Shown in pieces: positions 23,386 through 33,897 of a stretch of 64,000 nt of DNA. Source of the stretch: Plantago major (lineage: Eukaryota; Streptophyta; Magnoliopsida; Lamiales; Plantaginaceae); contig JAIFAC010000178.1 in NCBI GenBank assembly GCA_026545765.1, positions 62,001 to 126,000 of the forward strand, written 5' to 3'. A program made the translations under genes and the position numbers. The notes below the pieces were generated by a model. It had not been told where the DNA came from, searched no databases, and saw only the letters and a list, made by a program, of their open reading frames with translations. Position 1 is the first letter of the stretch. Each line of letters starts with the position of its first letter.

Positions 23386-23617
23386 ACTTCTCCCATGTAA
23401 TTACTCTAATTTTACCAATTATTTCTTTAATTTTCAACATTAAATATGAGTTAAAATTGTAACTCGTGATCTTGCACCTCTAATGAGATCTTATGGTGAC
23501 TTTAGTGTATGAATTAAATTGTGACCTTTTGAAAAAAACATGATCTAAGAAAGTCACCATCAAAACTAGGCCTACGCAACGGACGGATACAGATCGATCC
23601 GCATCCGTTTGACTGGA

Positions 23618-24029
23618 TGTTAGGAATATCTGTTAGTATTTTGATCACTCATCACATGTTCTTATCTTAGCCAGAAAGGTGATTAAGTACTCTTGGTTCA
23701 CTTGAACATTGTAAAAGAGGAAATCATTAAGTATGATTAGTCTAGTAAATCTTGTATAAGGATTATAGGTCTCTGAGTGTAATTTTTATTTCCAGAAGAC
23801 CATGAAGATCAATCCTAGCAATGGAGCTTTTCTGAAGATTAGAAGACTGAAGATTGCACAAGATTTATGAAGATATCAAGGTTTAGTCTAACTCAGAAAG
23901 ACTATGTCCTTAATCCTTTCTTAAGTGTATTTACTTACTTTTGAAATATGATTCTGGACATATGACATCATGAGTATGGAGCATGCAAGCCATCAGAAAC
24001 ACAGTTTAGTCTAACTCAGAAAGGCTCAT
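23618..24029 (+). repeat. 5' LTR of element D, first part
   Basis: Begins TGTTAGGAATATC and matches the first 410 bp of the D 3' LTR at 62504. The last five bases, CTCAT (24025-24029), are the left copy of the target duplication made by element A. Confidence 0.93.
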
Positions 24030-25439
24030 TGTTGGTCTAGATAACGGCAAAGTAAAAGACTAGAGGGGGGGGGGGGTGAATAGTCTTTTAAAACTTTTGT
24101 CGATAAACATAGTTTCTCAGAAACCTAGGGGTTTCTGATACTTAAATTCAGAGCGCGGAAGACTTTAAGATAGGTAAGTGCAAAAACAATAAGTAAGTGT
24201 GTGTGTGCTTTGCTGAAATGTAAATACAGAAAGGTAAATAACATAGCAAGTATAGTGGTATCTGGAGGTGGCGTAATCCTCCAACTAATCCACTTCGGTC
24301 TTTCTGAGACCTAAAATTCACTAGAACAGATAATTGAGTTCACCTTACAATAATCCTTATTCTAAGATTCCTAAACAAATGGTTCCCAACCAAATGTTCC
24401 CCCTGAGTTATTCCCCAACTCCTAGAGCTAAGTACTTCCTCTACTCAGATAACCTTGGAGTTATTCCCTGATTTCCCAAATCAAGTACTTCCTCTACTCC
24501 ACGTCTTGATGGTGTTGGTTATAAGGTTTGGCAGAGAGGATTCTCGTATAACTTTTCAGTTATGTTTTTAGAGAGCCTAATAGAACAAGACTACTTAATA
24601 CACTTGTTCAGTGGATGGCAGTCTGCTCTTTACTGAGTAATTGGTGTCCGTTCTGGAGAATGATCTTCAGAAATGGTATCTGATAGTTTAACTCTTTCAC
24701 GAATAACAATCTCTTGTTAAGGTTCAGGACAACTTAGAACTACTAGTGATTGTTCAAGCAACAAAAAGCTTTCAGAAAGGTTAGTAGAGTGCTTGAGAGA
24801 ATACTTTGCTTGATGGTAAGTTTGCAAGATAGAGCGTTCTAAGGTACGTTCTTCAAGCATCTAAATGTGTGATATATATAGATAAATTTGAGAGGCGTTT
24901 GAATTGTATCCGTTGTGCTCTCTATCAAATTATATCCGTTTATATCTTGAACTATGTACTCAGAAGTCACTATCTCATTTTTCAGAGAGGACTGCTAAAG
25001 ATTTGCCGATGCATTTAATGCATAGTACTGTTCATTGTCCTTTAGTCTCAACGGATACATGAGCCTTTCTGATGGCTTGCATGCTCCATACTCATGATGT
25101 CATATGTTCAGAATCATATCCCGAAAATAAGTTAATATACTCAAGAAAGGATTAAGGACGTAGTCTTCTGAGTTAGACTAAACCTTTGTGTCTTCATAAA
25201 CCTTGTGCAATCTTCAGGCTTCTAATCTTCAGAAAAGCTCCATTGCTAGGATTGATCTTCATGGTATTCTTGAAATAAAAATTACACTCAGAGACCTATA
25301 ATCCTAATACAAGATTTACTAGACTAATCATACTCAATGATTTCCTCTTTTACAATGTTCAAGTGAACCAAGAGCACTTAATCACCTTTCTGGCTAAGAT
25401 AAGAACATGTGATGAGTGATCAAAATACTAACAGATATT
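24030..25439 (-). repeat. 3' LTR of element A
   Basis: Matches the 5' LTR at 53666-55063 along its length. It carries a G12 tract near 24065, the leader hairpins at 24378-24503 and a TATA box (minus strand) at 24871-24881. Similarity to the partner LTR stops at about 25439. Confidence 0.92.
24378..24503 (-). other. Hairpin row in the LTR leader, element A
   Basis: On the plus strand the stems TGGTT/AACCA and TGATTT/AAATCA each enclose CCC, and an AGCTC/GAGCT-type stem has a short loop. Each is followed by AAGTACTTCC or AATGTTCC. The stem sequences differ but stay complementary. The upper LTR carries the same set at about 53993-54116. Confidence 0.75.
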
Positions 25440-25869
25440 AGTCAGTCATTCATGACTATCTTTCAAGTCCTATTACAAAATTGTAACCCTGGAAGAGAAA
25501 ACAATCCACCACTTAATCATTTCAAATGATATTCAATTTTAGTTGAATTAAGTACAGAAAGTAAACATCAACCAAATCACAAGAAGTGATCTTTGCTGAT
25601 AAGTTGTCATCTATTAAAATGTATCTGAGAGTATGATCTTCAGATAGGTACAGTTTACAGAGTAAGATGCAACTTTTACAGATAGAGAATTTCAGAAACA
25701 ATAAGCAAGATTACAAAAAGTAATAAAACATACTAAGTAAATTAGAACAAAGGAGAGTCCAAGCTCCAAGGGAGTATTCTAATGTTACTAGTCTTCAAGT
25801 CTTTAGAAACACAACTTGGGTTCAGATACCTCAAGTTCTTCAGCACCCCTTTCTGGATCAGTTGACATG

Positions 25870-28800
25870 ATCATCCACTTTTCTGCATTCTTGGACATAG
25901 TCATAAAGAATCCTTCTGACAGAGAGCTCTGTCTTTCTGGATAAGTCACATATTTCATGGTAACTCTTGCCAAGCTTGTGATTCTTCCGTAAAATGTTTG
26001 ACCTGTACTTTCCCTGCACCTGCATGGTCTACTTGCAGCTGAGATAGGTTGAAATACTTGTATATTTCTTCCAGATAGTGTATATCATCTAGGTATTCAT
26101 CCAATATCATATAGAATGACTCATAGGTTGGAACACCTAGTTTGTTCTTCCTGCTGTAGCTACCATCCAGTTTTCTTACCTTGTGTACATCATCAGGTTT
26201 TGGGTAAGGACAGGCAAAAGAAAGATCCATCTTTCTGGCTTCATTCCTCTTTTCTACTTCAAAGTTTAACCGTGCATGCAGTGCTCGTGTTTTAGCAATT
26301 CGTCGCTTCTCTCCATTTCAGGATCTGGTTGAGGATGGGAGTTGGAAACTTATCATTGACAAGTAGATGTTGTAGTTCCATAATCCAATACCCTCTCTTG
26401 TTCAGAATGCACCTATATGAAGATTCTTCATTACTAGTCTTCATATACTCAATTTGGGCATCAGTTGGCCTTTTTTGATGTGTTTCATTGTTTATTCTGC
26501 CAAACTGGAAATCCCTCCTTGCTTTTCTGTTTGGTGGCCTTCTGTCAGGAGATCCTCTAACCCTTTCTTCCTGCCTTAGGGCTGTGCTGGTGGATGTTCC
26601 TTGTATAGACTTGGTGTTGCGGAAGGAGTTACGTCAAGCTAAGGCTTCTTTGCCAGAGGAGGTTGTGAAGTAGTTGCTTGTCTCCTTTTCTTGTGAAGTG
26701 GATGTTCATCAGAATCATCCTCATCATCATTGTAGTCCAAAATTGGAGACTTGCAGCTTTCTTGGCCTCTTACTTCTCCTTCTTCCTTTTCTTCTTCTTC
26801 AGAAGTCTTCTTCTCTTCTGAGATTCTAAGGGACTTGGTTCCCCTAGTGACCATACTTCTCAGCCTTCTGGCTGGTTGATCTGGAACAACTTCTTTAGCA
26901 AGGGTGTCTCCAGTGGTGTCCTTAATGACAAGTTGACTTGAGGAGGGAGGATTTGATTGTTTTCTTTTTCTTCCTCTGCCTTTCTGAGGCATCTCTTCTT
27001 CCCCTTAGTAATGAATGACTGAATCATGATAGCATAAGCTTCAGAGAGAGTTTCAAAGTTTTTCTGGAGATTGTTGTGCACCCTGACTAATTCTTGAAGT
27101 TCTTTCTTCAGCTCGTTGTTCTGTCTAACCAGTTCCTGCTCCTTTTTGTTGAGTTCTTCAAGCGGCCTTAGGATGGCGTTGGCTTGCAGGACAGCATGGC
27201 TGGCTTCATTCAATGCTGCATTAGCATTGTTACAATCCTCATCCCTGACCAACCCTAGGTCTTTCTGAGAGAGAGCGATGCTGGTTGCTCTGTTGAGTAA
27301 AGCAGCAGCCAAAGGCTTCATCTCTTCTGGGACGGATTTTAGCACTTCTGTATCTTGGGCAACTAGTGTCTTTCTGAGTTCTAAAAAGACATTGTTCCTT
27401 GCACGGTGCTCTTCACTTCTTGAACTACTTGGTGCAGAGAATATATGAGGAGCAAGTAGGGATCTATTGTGCTGAGTGACAAGTCTCTTATCTTCTGCTT
27501 CAGTGATCAAGTTGTGGGTTTCAGCATCACTATCATAATCCTTTTCTTGGATTGTTTGCAGATTAACAATCTTCTTCTGCTTTCCATCAAGTGTGCTGGC
27601 CTTCTGAGAAGATGTAGAAGGTCTTTCTGATGCAGTCTCAACATCATGCTCTTCATCATCATTGTCATCCATTGCATCTATTTCAGCAGCTGTGACAACA
27701 ATGACATTCTTCAAATTTCTTTGCTCATCTAAGAGTGCCAATTCTTTGGCATTAGCTTCTTCGAGCTTTTTGATTTTGGCTTCCTTTTCATCAACAAGAG
27801 CTTGAGTCTCAATGTTGATTCTCTTCTCTTCTTCCAATACCTTTCTGAGTTGTTCAATTCTAAACTCAGCGGCTGAAATTTCTTCTAAGGCATCATTGTG
27901 TTCAGCCTGTTGGGTATCTTGATGAGACTTGGGAGGTGATGATGATGGAGCTTTCTGAGCAATTGAGGGAGTAGTCTTTTCTCCACTCTCTTTGCTAGCT
28001 TTCTGAATCCCGCCTTGTCCAGGTTGGGGATCATCATCCTGATCATCATCATTCTTGTTCTTTGTTTCTTGGTTTGGATGCTCAGAGGGAGGTTCTTGAT
28101 AATCATTTTCGTCCATCTCCTCGTCATCTTCTGAAACCAGGTTGATCACATTTGGGAATGTAATCATCCTCCCATTAACTTCTTCTTGTTCAGCAGGATA
28201 AGTAGTGAGCTTGCTGGGCAAGGCAGGATGGGTAACCATCTGCTCTTGGGTTTGAGCATCCGCAGACTTGAAATCTGCTATAAGTCTTTGTGCTACTTCA
28301 TGAATGAAGTCTTCATGCATTAGAGTGGCAAATGAGCAGGACTCTGTAGGGAACAATGCATGGATATAATCCTCCAGATTTAGGGCAATTGCTCTCTTTT
28401 CTGGGATGTCGATTACTCTGGCTACTTCAGAAAGGTCAGCCTTTCTGAGTTTCTGCCATTGTCTGAAGCACTTGAGATGTTTTTTGAAGGTGTGCTTCTG
28501 GAAGGCCTTGAGTAAATCAACAGGCACTAGACTTTGAGCCTGAAAGAAAGTGTTCAAGTTAGTTTTATTCAAACCACTTGTGTTAGTATCTGTGTGCAGA
28601 AGTGAGCTTTCTGAGTATACCTGTGTAGAAACACTAGGCTCATCTGCTTGGATTTTTGCTTGCTTGGGCACAGAGGCCTCAGATACTTTGGTGTGAGGAG
28701 AAGTTTTATCCTCATCAACCTTTCTTTCTGCTTGAACCTGAGAGTTAAAATCAAACATGTTTAGAAACTTTTAACAGAAAAGATAGGTGGAAAAGTGCTT

Positions 28801-31017
28801 TCTGAGACTTCACTTATTACTTCCAAGTGAGGAAGCTCAGTAGCATGTTCCTCAGAAACCTTGGGGGTTTCTGGCACCTTTTCTGCAGATACTGCTTGTT
28901 CAGCAGTTTTAGTTTCTTTTGGAGGAGATGACACAACTGTTTCTCCATCCAATTGTTCTTCTGACTGAGCCTGTAAGAACAAACATAAGAGATTTTAGTA
29001 GTGGGTTTTCCAGAGCATTCGTTGAAGAAGACTATTATAGATTACTTACCTTCTCAACAGAAGGCTCAGTAAATACTTCCTCAGAAAGCTTTTCAGCTTC
29101 TGGAATCTCTAGGTTTTGGGGTGTTGGTTCCACCACCACTACTTTCTCAGTTGGAGCCTAAGAAGAGGCATTAAGAATATTAGAACATAAGAGCAATTTT
29201 AGTTAGTTATTTCTTGTCCAGAGATAACTTTTACTACCTGTGGGACAAGCTCTTCTTGATGTTCTGAGGTTGGAAGAACCTCTTCTTGATTCAAGGGGGT
29301 GGACAGGTTTTCTTCCCCCTGAAAGTGTGTCTCCAAGTTGGCCTGTAACAAATACAGCTTATGAGTAACAAGTTAACATACAATTATGTTGACATGTTAG
29401 ATACAAACTATCTTTGTTACCTGAATAGAGTCAGGCTGATCAATGATCTCTTGAACTTGTGGTGATTCCACAGTCTCTCTGTGCTCATTATTGATCTCCT
29501 CTGCAGTATCATTCTGAGTCTCCATCTCATTTTGATCCCTTTCTGAGAGTTGAGCTTTCTCAGAAGGTTGAGGAACCTGTTCAAGAACAGGGTTTTCTTC
29601 AGCAATATTAAGTGCTGGCATTGTGAATGTGGAAGCAATGGCAACATCTTCCATCATTCTATCTTCCTCACCCAGGCCTTCTTCTTCCCTACAAGAGGGG
29701 CTCTTGTCTTCAAGAGTGAGCTTGATGCTCCTCCATGGGTCTCATACTTGAATCTTTTGAGTACTTTTGCAAGTACTTCATCATCCTCAGAATCACTATT
29801 CTGTGTTGGTGCAGACCCATCTATGATATTTCTATCATCTCTGGAGAGTTCTGGAGAATTCTGGTTTAGGACTCTTGGGGCATTCTGGATTTGCCTTTCT
29901 GAGCGTCCAACATCTTCTAAGACCTTGTCTCCAGAAGGTTGTGCCTCTTGTATGATTAGGGACTTGGAGGCTCTTTTGCTATTAGTCCTCTTTCTCTTGG
30001 CAACTGGAGGTTTAGCTTTGGCTTGCTCAGAGACCTCCTCACCTTGTGCGCTTTCTTCTTCTTTTCTCGAAAAGCGTTCTCAGCAGCAAGTTTCTCCTTT
30101 TCTTCAAAAGCGTGTCTGAAAAGGGAGTTGGTGACTGAGATTTCCTGCCTCTCTCTGAGAGTGATTCCCATTGTTTCCAGAATGTAACAGATCCTGAGAC
30201 CAAAGTGCATATTGGCCTTTGGCTCAGCAAGGCCATTGATGATTTTGGGCTCAAATTCCTCAATGTGTCCAAGAAATTTGTTGAAGGCATACTTCCCCCA
30301 ATTGAAGTGGGTTTCCTGCCCTTCATGCTTCTTGTTCAGAAGATGCATCATCATCCATCTCTCCATGCTTATCTGGTCTACTCCAACTTTGTTGCCATCA
30401 AAGCAACGGACCAGAATAAGAGCTAAAGTACTCCAGTGTTTCTGGAGATGACTAGTTCTGATGGCCTTCAGAACAAAGTCTACTGGGCAACCTTTTGCAT
30501 TTTCTAACTGGATTGCTTCAAATAGCTCTTTGACGCCTTGAATCATGGAAGCGTCCTTGATGTTGATGTCTTCAAATGTTCCTCGATTTTTCAATCAAAA
30601 TATCTTGCAGAAAGTCTTGCAGTCTAGAACAATATCTTGTCCTTGAACTTCAGTCTGCATGTATTTTTCTTCTTCATCATTCACAACTTTTGTGAAGATT
30701 TTGGAGTTGTTATAGAACTCCAGTACATCCAGTGTGGATAGTCCTTTGGGTGCAGCAAATAGAAGCTTGTAGATATGGGAATTCTTCAGCATTCCCAATA
30801 TCAGTTTCCTTTCTGGTTTTGAAGATATAACTGCTGGTACATATCTCTTTACTAGAAAGGATCCCCAATTCATTTTGTGTTTAGGGTTCCAGTCCGATGG
30901 GGTAAACTTTCCCAGAAGGCGTTTATTCAACACCTTAAGCTTCTTTCCTCCTTGCTTTTCAGGAGGAGCAGAGGATGTTGCCTTAGGGTTCTTGGTGGTC
31001 ATCTTCTTGGGTGCCAT
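25870..31017 (-). CDS. Accessory gene of element A (env-position ORF, intron-containing)
   Basis: The ATG at 31017 (MAPKKMTTKNPK) follows AAAGAG, as in element B. The N-terminal part (to about 29956) has LDVLEFYNNS, VQGQDIVLDC and HFNWGKYAFNKF, resembling the plant-specific family found downstream of pol in such elements and labelled envelope-like or putative plant transposon protein. A run of acidic Glu/Thr/Pro-rich mini-exons follows (29657-28621). Then comes a 500-residue acidic and coiled-coil region (LEELNKKEQELVRQNNELKK), KR-rich patches (GRGRKRK, HKKRRQ) and a C-terminal domain with KPDDVHK and YESFY (25955-26230). I see no signal peptide or membrane segment. Its function is unknown. 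The KR patches suggest nuclear import, by inference. It is not intact throughout, with a few interruptions. Confidence 0.6.
28540..29420 (-). other. Five small GT-AG introns separating phase-0 mini-exons, element A
   Basis: On the minus strand, GT...AG spans lie at 29343-29420, 29158-29237, 28971-29049, 28738-28820 and 28540-28620: 78, 80, 79, 83 and 81 bp. The exons between them are 105, 108, 150 and 117 bp, all multiples of three, and the introns fall between codons. Most exons begin with Ala (GCC or GCT) straight after CAG or TAG. Homologous borders occur in element B (36528-36605, 36956-37037), where one exon is also exactly 117 bp (36606-36722). Confidence 0.75.
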
Positions 31018-31216
31018 CTCTTATATAGAGTTTAGAGTGAGTGTTTTTCAGATGAATATTGCACAATTAATCGAGATTAGTCTATCTTTTCATAAGACTA
31101 AGCACAAGAAGTTGAGTTTTGCAGAGGGGTTTTGCAGAAATCTTGAGAGATTTTGCTGTTTTAATGCAAGTTTGAAATTTCGGAATTGGTAAAAGTGTTT
31201 GTCTTTTGCCCAAATC

Positions 31217-31228
31217 CTATATATATAG
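31217..31228 (-). promoter_or_regulatory. TATA box of the accessory gene, element A
   Basis: CTATATATATAG followed on the minus strand by GATTTGGGCAAAAG, 200 bp upstream of the ATG at 31017. The same box and following bases occur in element B at 39360-39371, 190 bp upstream of its ATG, although the two genes have diverged strongly. Confidence 0.65.
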
Positions 31229-31376
31229 CAGACAAAATGTATATAGATACAACATACATATAGCTGAATATGAATGCGTGTCTTTGCATCTGCATAGGCG
31301 TGGTACGTCCTTTGTACTTCATTAAATGCGTAGTGGGTCATGTCTGCATTTCTCAACAGACATTACTTGCTTTGTT

Positions 31377-31726
31377 TTAATCTCAACCGTTGAGATCAAA
31401 CGTTTATTCATCAAGGGCTTATATTGAATATCTTATAATGATATCAATCAACAAATGGTAATGTGCCGACTTTATGGATTTTTAATATGCTACATTCATT
31501 GTGTCACTTAGTAAAGAGTAGGAACACTTAATCGTTTGAGCTTATCATTCTGAGTGTCAAGTCCTTATCTATATATTGTTTATCATGAAAATGGTAAAAA
31601 TACAAGACATTGCACATGTTTGACTTTCAGAACTTATACCTTTTGGGCTTTGTGTGTCCATTTCTCTTTATGACTACATAGCTTTCTGAATTCAAGTGTC
31701 AGAAGCTTCAGTTGTTTGAATGTTTT
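31377..31726 (-). other. 3' untranslated part of element A, up to the B insertion
   Basis: Matches element D at about 62100-62415 on the opposite strand. It ends with GTTTT (31722-31726), the left target duplication of element B, and continues at 47641. Confidence 0.85.
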
Positions 31727-32070
31727 TGTTGGTCCAGATAACGGCAAAGTAAAAGACTAGAGGGGGGGGGGGGGTGAATAGTCTTTTAAAAACTTTTGTC
31801 GATAACAACTATTTCTCATATATCTGAATAGATATCTGATACTTAGAATCAGAGCGCGGAAGACTTAATAAAGATAAGTGCAGAAACAGTTAATGTGTGT
31901 GTGTGTTGCTGAAGAGTAAATACAGAACGGTAAATAACACAGCAAGTATAGTGGTATCTGGAGGTGGCGTAATCCTCCAACTAATCCACTTCGGTCTATC
32001 AGAGACCTAGAATTCACTAGAATAGATAATTGAGTTCTCCTTACAATAATCCTATTCTAAGATTCTTAAC

Positions 32071-32301
32071 AATTGGTTCCCAACCAAATGTTCCCCCTGA
32101 GTTGTTCCCCGGCTTTCACAGCCAAGTACTTCCTGTACTCAGAAACCTTTGAGTTATTCCCTAGCTTCCCAAGCTAAGTACTTCCTATACTCAATAACCT
32201 TGGAGTTATTCCTTAGTTTCTCAAATCAAGTACTTCCTATACTCCGGTAACCTTGGAGTTATTCCCTGATTTTTCAAACTAAGTACTTCCTGTACTCCGC
32301 G
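32071..32301 (-). other. Hairpin row in the LTR leader, element B
   Basis: Units of about 52-54 bp read GAGTTATTCC, hairpin, AAGTACTTCC. Plus-strand stems are TTGGTT/AACCAA and TAGCTT/AAGCTA with loop CCC, GGCT/AGCC with a longer loop, and two less perfect T-rich/A-rich ones. The row lies about 400-600 bp after the TATA box in the element's sense, so it is in the RNA leader. The same row is at 46221-46445 in the other LTR. Confidence 0.75.
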
Positions 32302-33426
32302 CCAGTTATGGTGTTGGTTTTTGGTTTGAGTTGTCAGATGAGCTTCTTTAATAACTTATTCAGTTATTCAGAGAGCTCTATGAGTCAAGGTACTTAATAC
32401 ACTTTACAGCGTATGGTATCTTGTTCGATTTTACTGACCCAAGTCTTATGATATCTGTTCAAGAGAATGAATCTCAGATAGTTGATCTTTTGATTCAACT
32501 CCTTCACAGATAGCTTTGCTTGTTTAGGATCAGGACACTTAGAACTTCAGTGTTACTCAGGATCAAAAGCTTTGGTCGCAACAGAAAGCTTTGTGAGTAA
32601 GTAAGTTGCTTTGAGAGAGTAAGACGTTCAGCGTTTGTATGCAGTTCAAGGTGTGTCTGTCTAAGGTTCTGTGTGTGTTCTCTCAAGCAGTCTAAGTGTT
32701 GATATTTATAGATGAATTTGAGTGCCGTTTGAATAGTATCCGTTAGGCTCAAATTCAAACTATCGATATCTGTGTATAGTACTGTAGTAGGTTTTGTCTT
32801 CTTCTCAGAAGCTGCCGTTGCTTTTATTTAGACATCTCTGTCCGTGCATTAAATGCATTGTACTATACTTTTGTCATGTAGTGTCAACGGAACTATGCTT
32901 TGTATCAGAGACTAGTGTTATCTGATTCTTTGCACGTTCTTATCTTCAATCTTCAGATACCACTTGTATTTATTGAAACAACTTTGTTTGCAATATAGAT
33001 TTCTTTTTCAGAAACGTGGTTAAAGCTCAAGGTATCTGAGAATAGATATATGTGGACACTTTCCTTGTTTTCAGATATGTCTTTTATTTCTCAGATATCT
33101 CTTGTGACACAGTTGTTAGAAACTACTCGTGTCTTCAAGATATCTTAGCCAGATATCTGAACAACAGATTCAGTAATCTTGTGCAGTTTTCTTCAAGTCT
33201 TCAATGTCGTTGAGCTTTCTGCCTGGATGTCTTCTCCTTGGTCTTCTCTTCATAAAATAAAAATTACATTTTGAGACCTAACATCCTATACAAGATTAGC
33301 TAGACTATCATACTTAGTGGGTTTCCTTTTTTACAATGTTCAAGTGAACCAAGAGAACTAATCACCTTTCTAAGACTAAGATAAGTCATCATGTTGCTGA
33401 TCAAAACTAAATAGATATTCTTTACA

Positions 33427-33510
33427 AAATATCTAACAAAATTCCTAACAAATGTCTCAAGAAATTTCCCAACAAATTTCCAAACAAATTTCCCAACAAA
33501 TTTCTCAACA
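33427..33510 (-). repeat. Seven 12-bp repeats forming the LTR terminus, element B
   Basis: In the element's sense the LTR starts TGTTGAGAAATT and repeats this with small changes seven times, almost every copy starting TGTT. The partner LTR has the array at 47552-47635. The A, D and solo LTRs lack it and start directly at TGTTAGGAATATC. Confidence 0.9.
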
Positions 33511-33525
33511 AATTTCCCCCTTTTT
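33511..33525 (-). promoter_or_regulatory. Polypurine tract of element B
   Basis: The minus strand reads AAAAAGGGGGAAATT directly before the LTR start. The same tract precedes the D 3' LTR at 62489-62503. Confidence 0.9.
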
Positions 33526-33897
33526 GATCAGTCAACGATGACTATCTTTACCTATTACAAATCTGGATGAGGAGACAATCCACCACTTAATCATTTCTTA
33601 TGATCTTTCAATTTATATAATTAAGTGCAGAAAGTAAACATCAACCAAATCACAAGGTGTGATCTTTGCTGACAAGTTATCTTTTATAGAATACTATCTG
33701 AGAGTAAGTTCTTCAGATAAGTTACAAATAAAGATTACAGATAACTTCAATACATGATACAGTTAAGCTCAGTCAGCAAAAATACAAAAACTACATAGTA
33801 AATTAGGACAACAGGAGTAACCAAGCTCCAAGTAAACATCCTAATAGACTAGTCTTCAAGTCTTCAATCTTCAAGTCTTCAACAGTATTTCTATGGA

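Larger units (their letters stand above)
18637..23612. other. Intergenic DNA with assorted repeats, no gene
   Basis: Apart from the repeats listed separately between 18899 and 23385, I see AT-rich sequence without a supportable coding region. The ORFs at 19648-19857 and 22281-22562 have no recognisable domain. A G/C-richer patch at 22855-22985 is unexplained. Confidence 0.5.
25518..31376 (-). other. Accessory module of element A, bordered by TTAAT repeats
   Basis: This 5.9-kb block lies between the RNase H end and the 3' LTR. It is preceded by TTAAT at 25513-25517 and followed by TTAAT at 31377-31381. In element D the outer sequences on both sides are joined at a single TTAAT (minus strand near 62410-62416), giving an empty-site view. 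The block holds one spliced-looking gene, its TATA box and an about 350-bp tail. Element B carries a homologous block at 33592-39515. Confidence 0.8.
31727..33510 (-). repeat. 3' LTR of element B
   Basis: 1784 bp from TGTTGGTCC to CTCAACA. It contains a G13 tract (about 31762-31774), the hairpin row 32071-32301, a TATA box (minus strand) at 32701-32711 and a row of seven 12-bp terminal repeats at 33427-33510. CTAGAGGGGGGGGTGAATAG-type text near the edge is a hallmark of dicot SIRE-like LTRs. Confidence 0.95.

Noticed and set aside
23618-25439. Head-to-head LTRs as a palindromic rearrangement
   Set aside because: The CTCAT duplications at 24025 and 55064 show a simple insertion of A into D's LTR in opposite orientation.
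29550-30119. Plus-strand 189-codon ORF with hydrophobic stretches, as a membrane protein
   Set aside because: It is the antisense of the accessory gene; its hydrophobic residues mirror acidic and Lys-rich codons on the coding strand.
32504-32758. 84-residue ORF conserved in both B LTRs (also 46628-46882)
   Set aside because: Conservation is explained by LTR identity. It lies across the TATA/leader region and has no domain.
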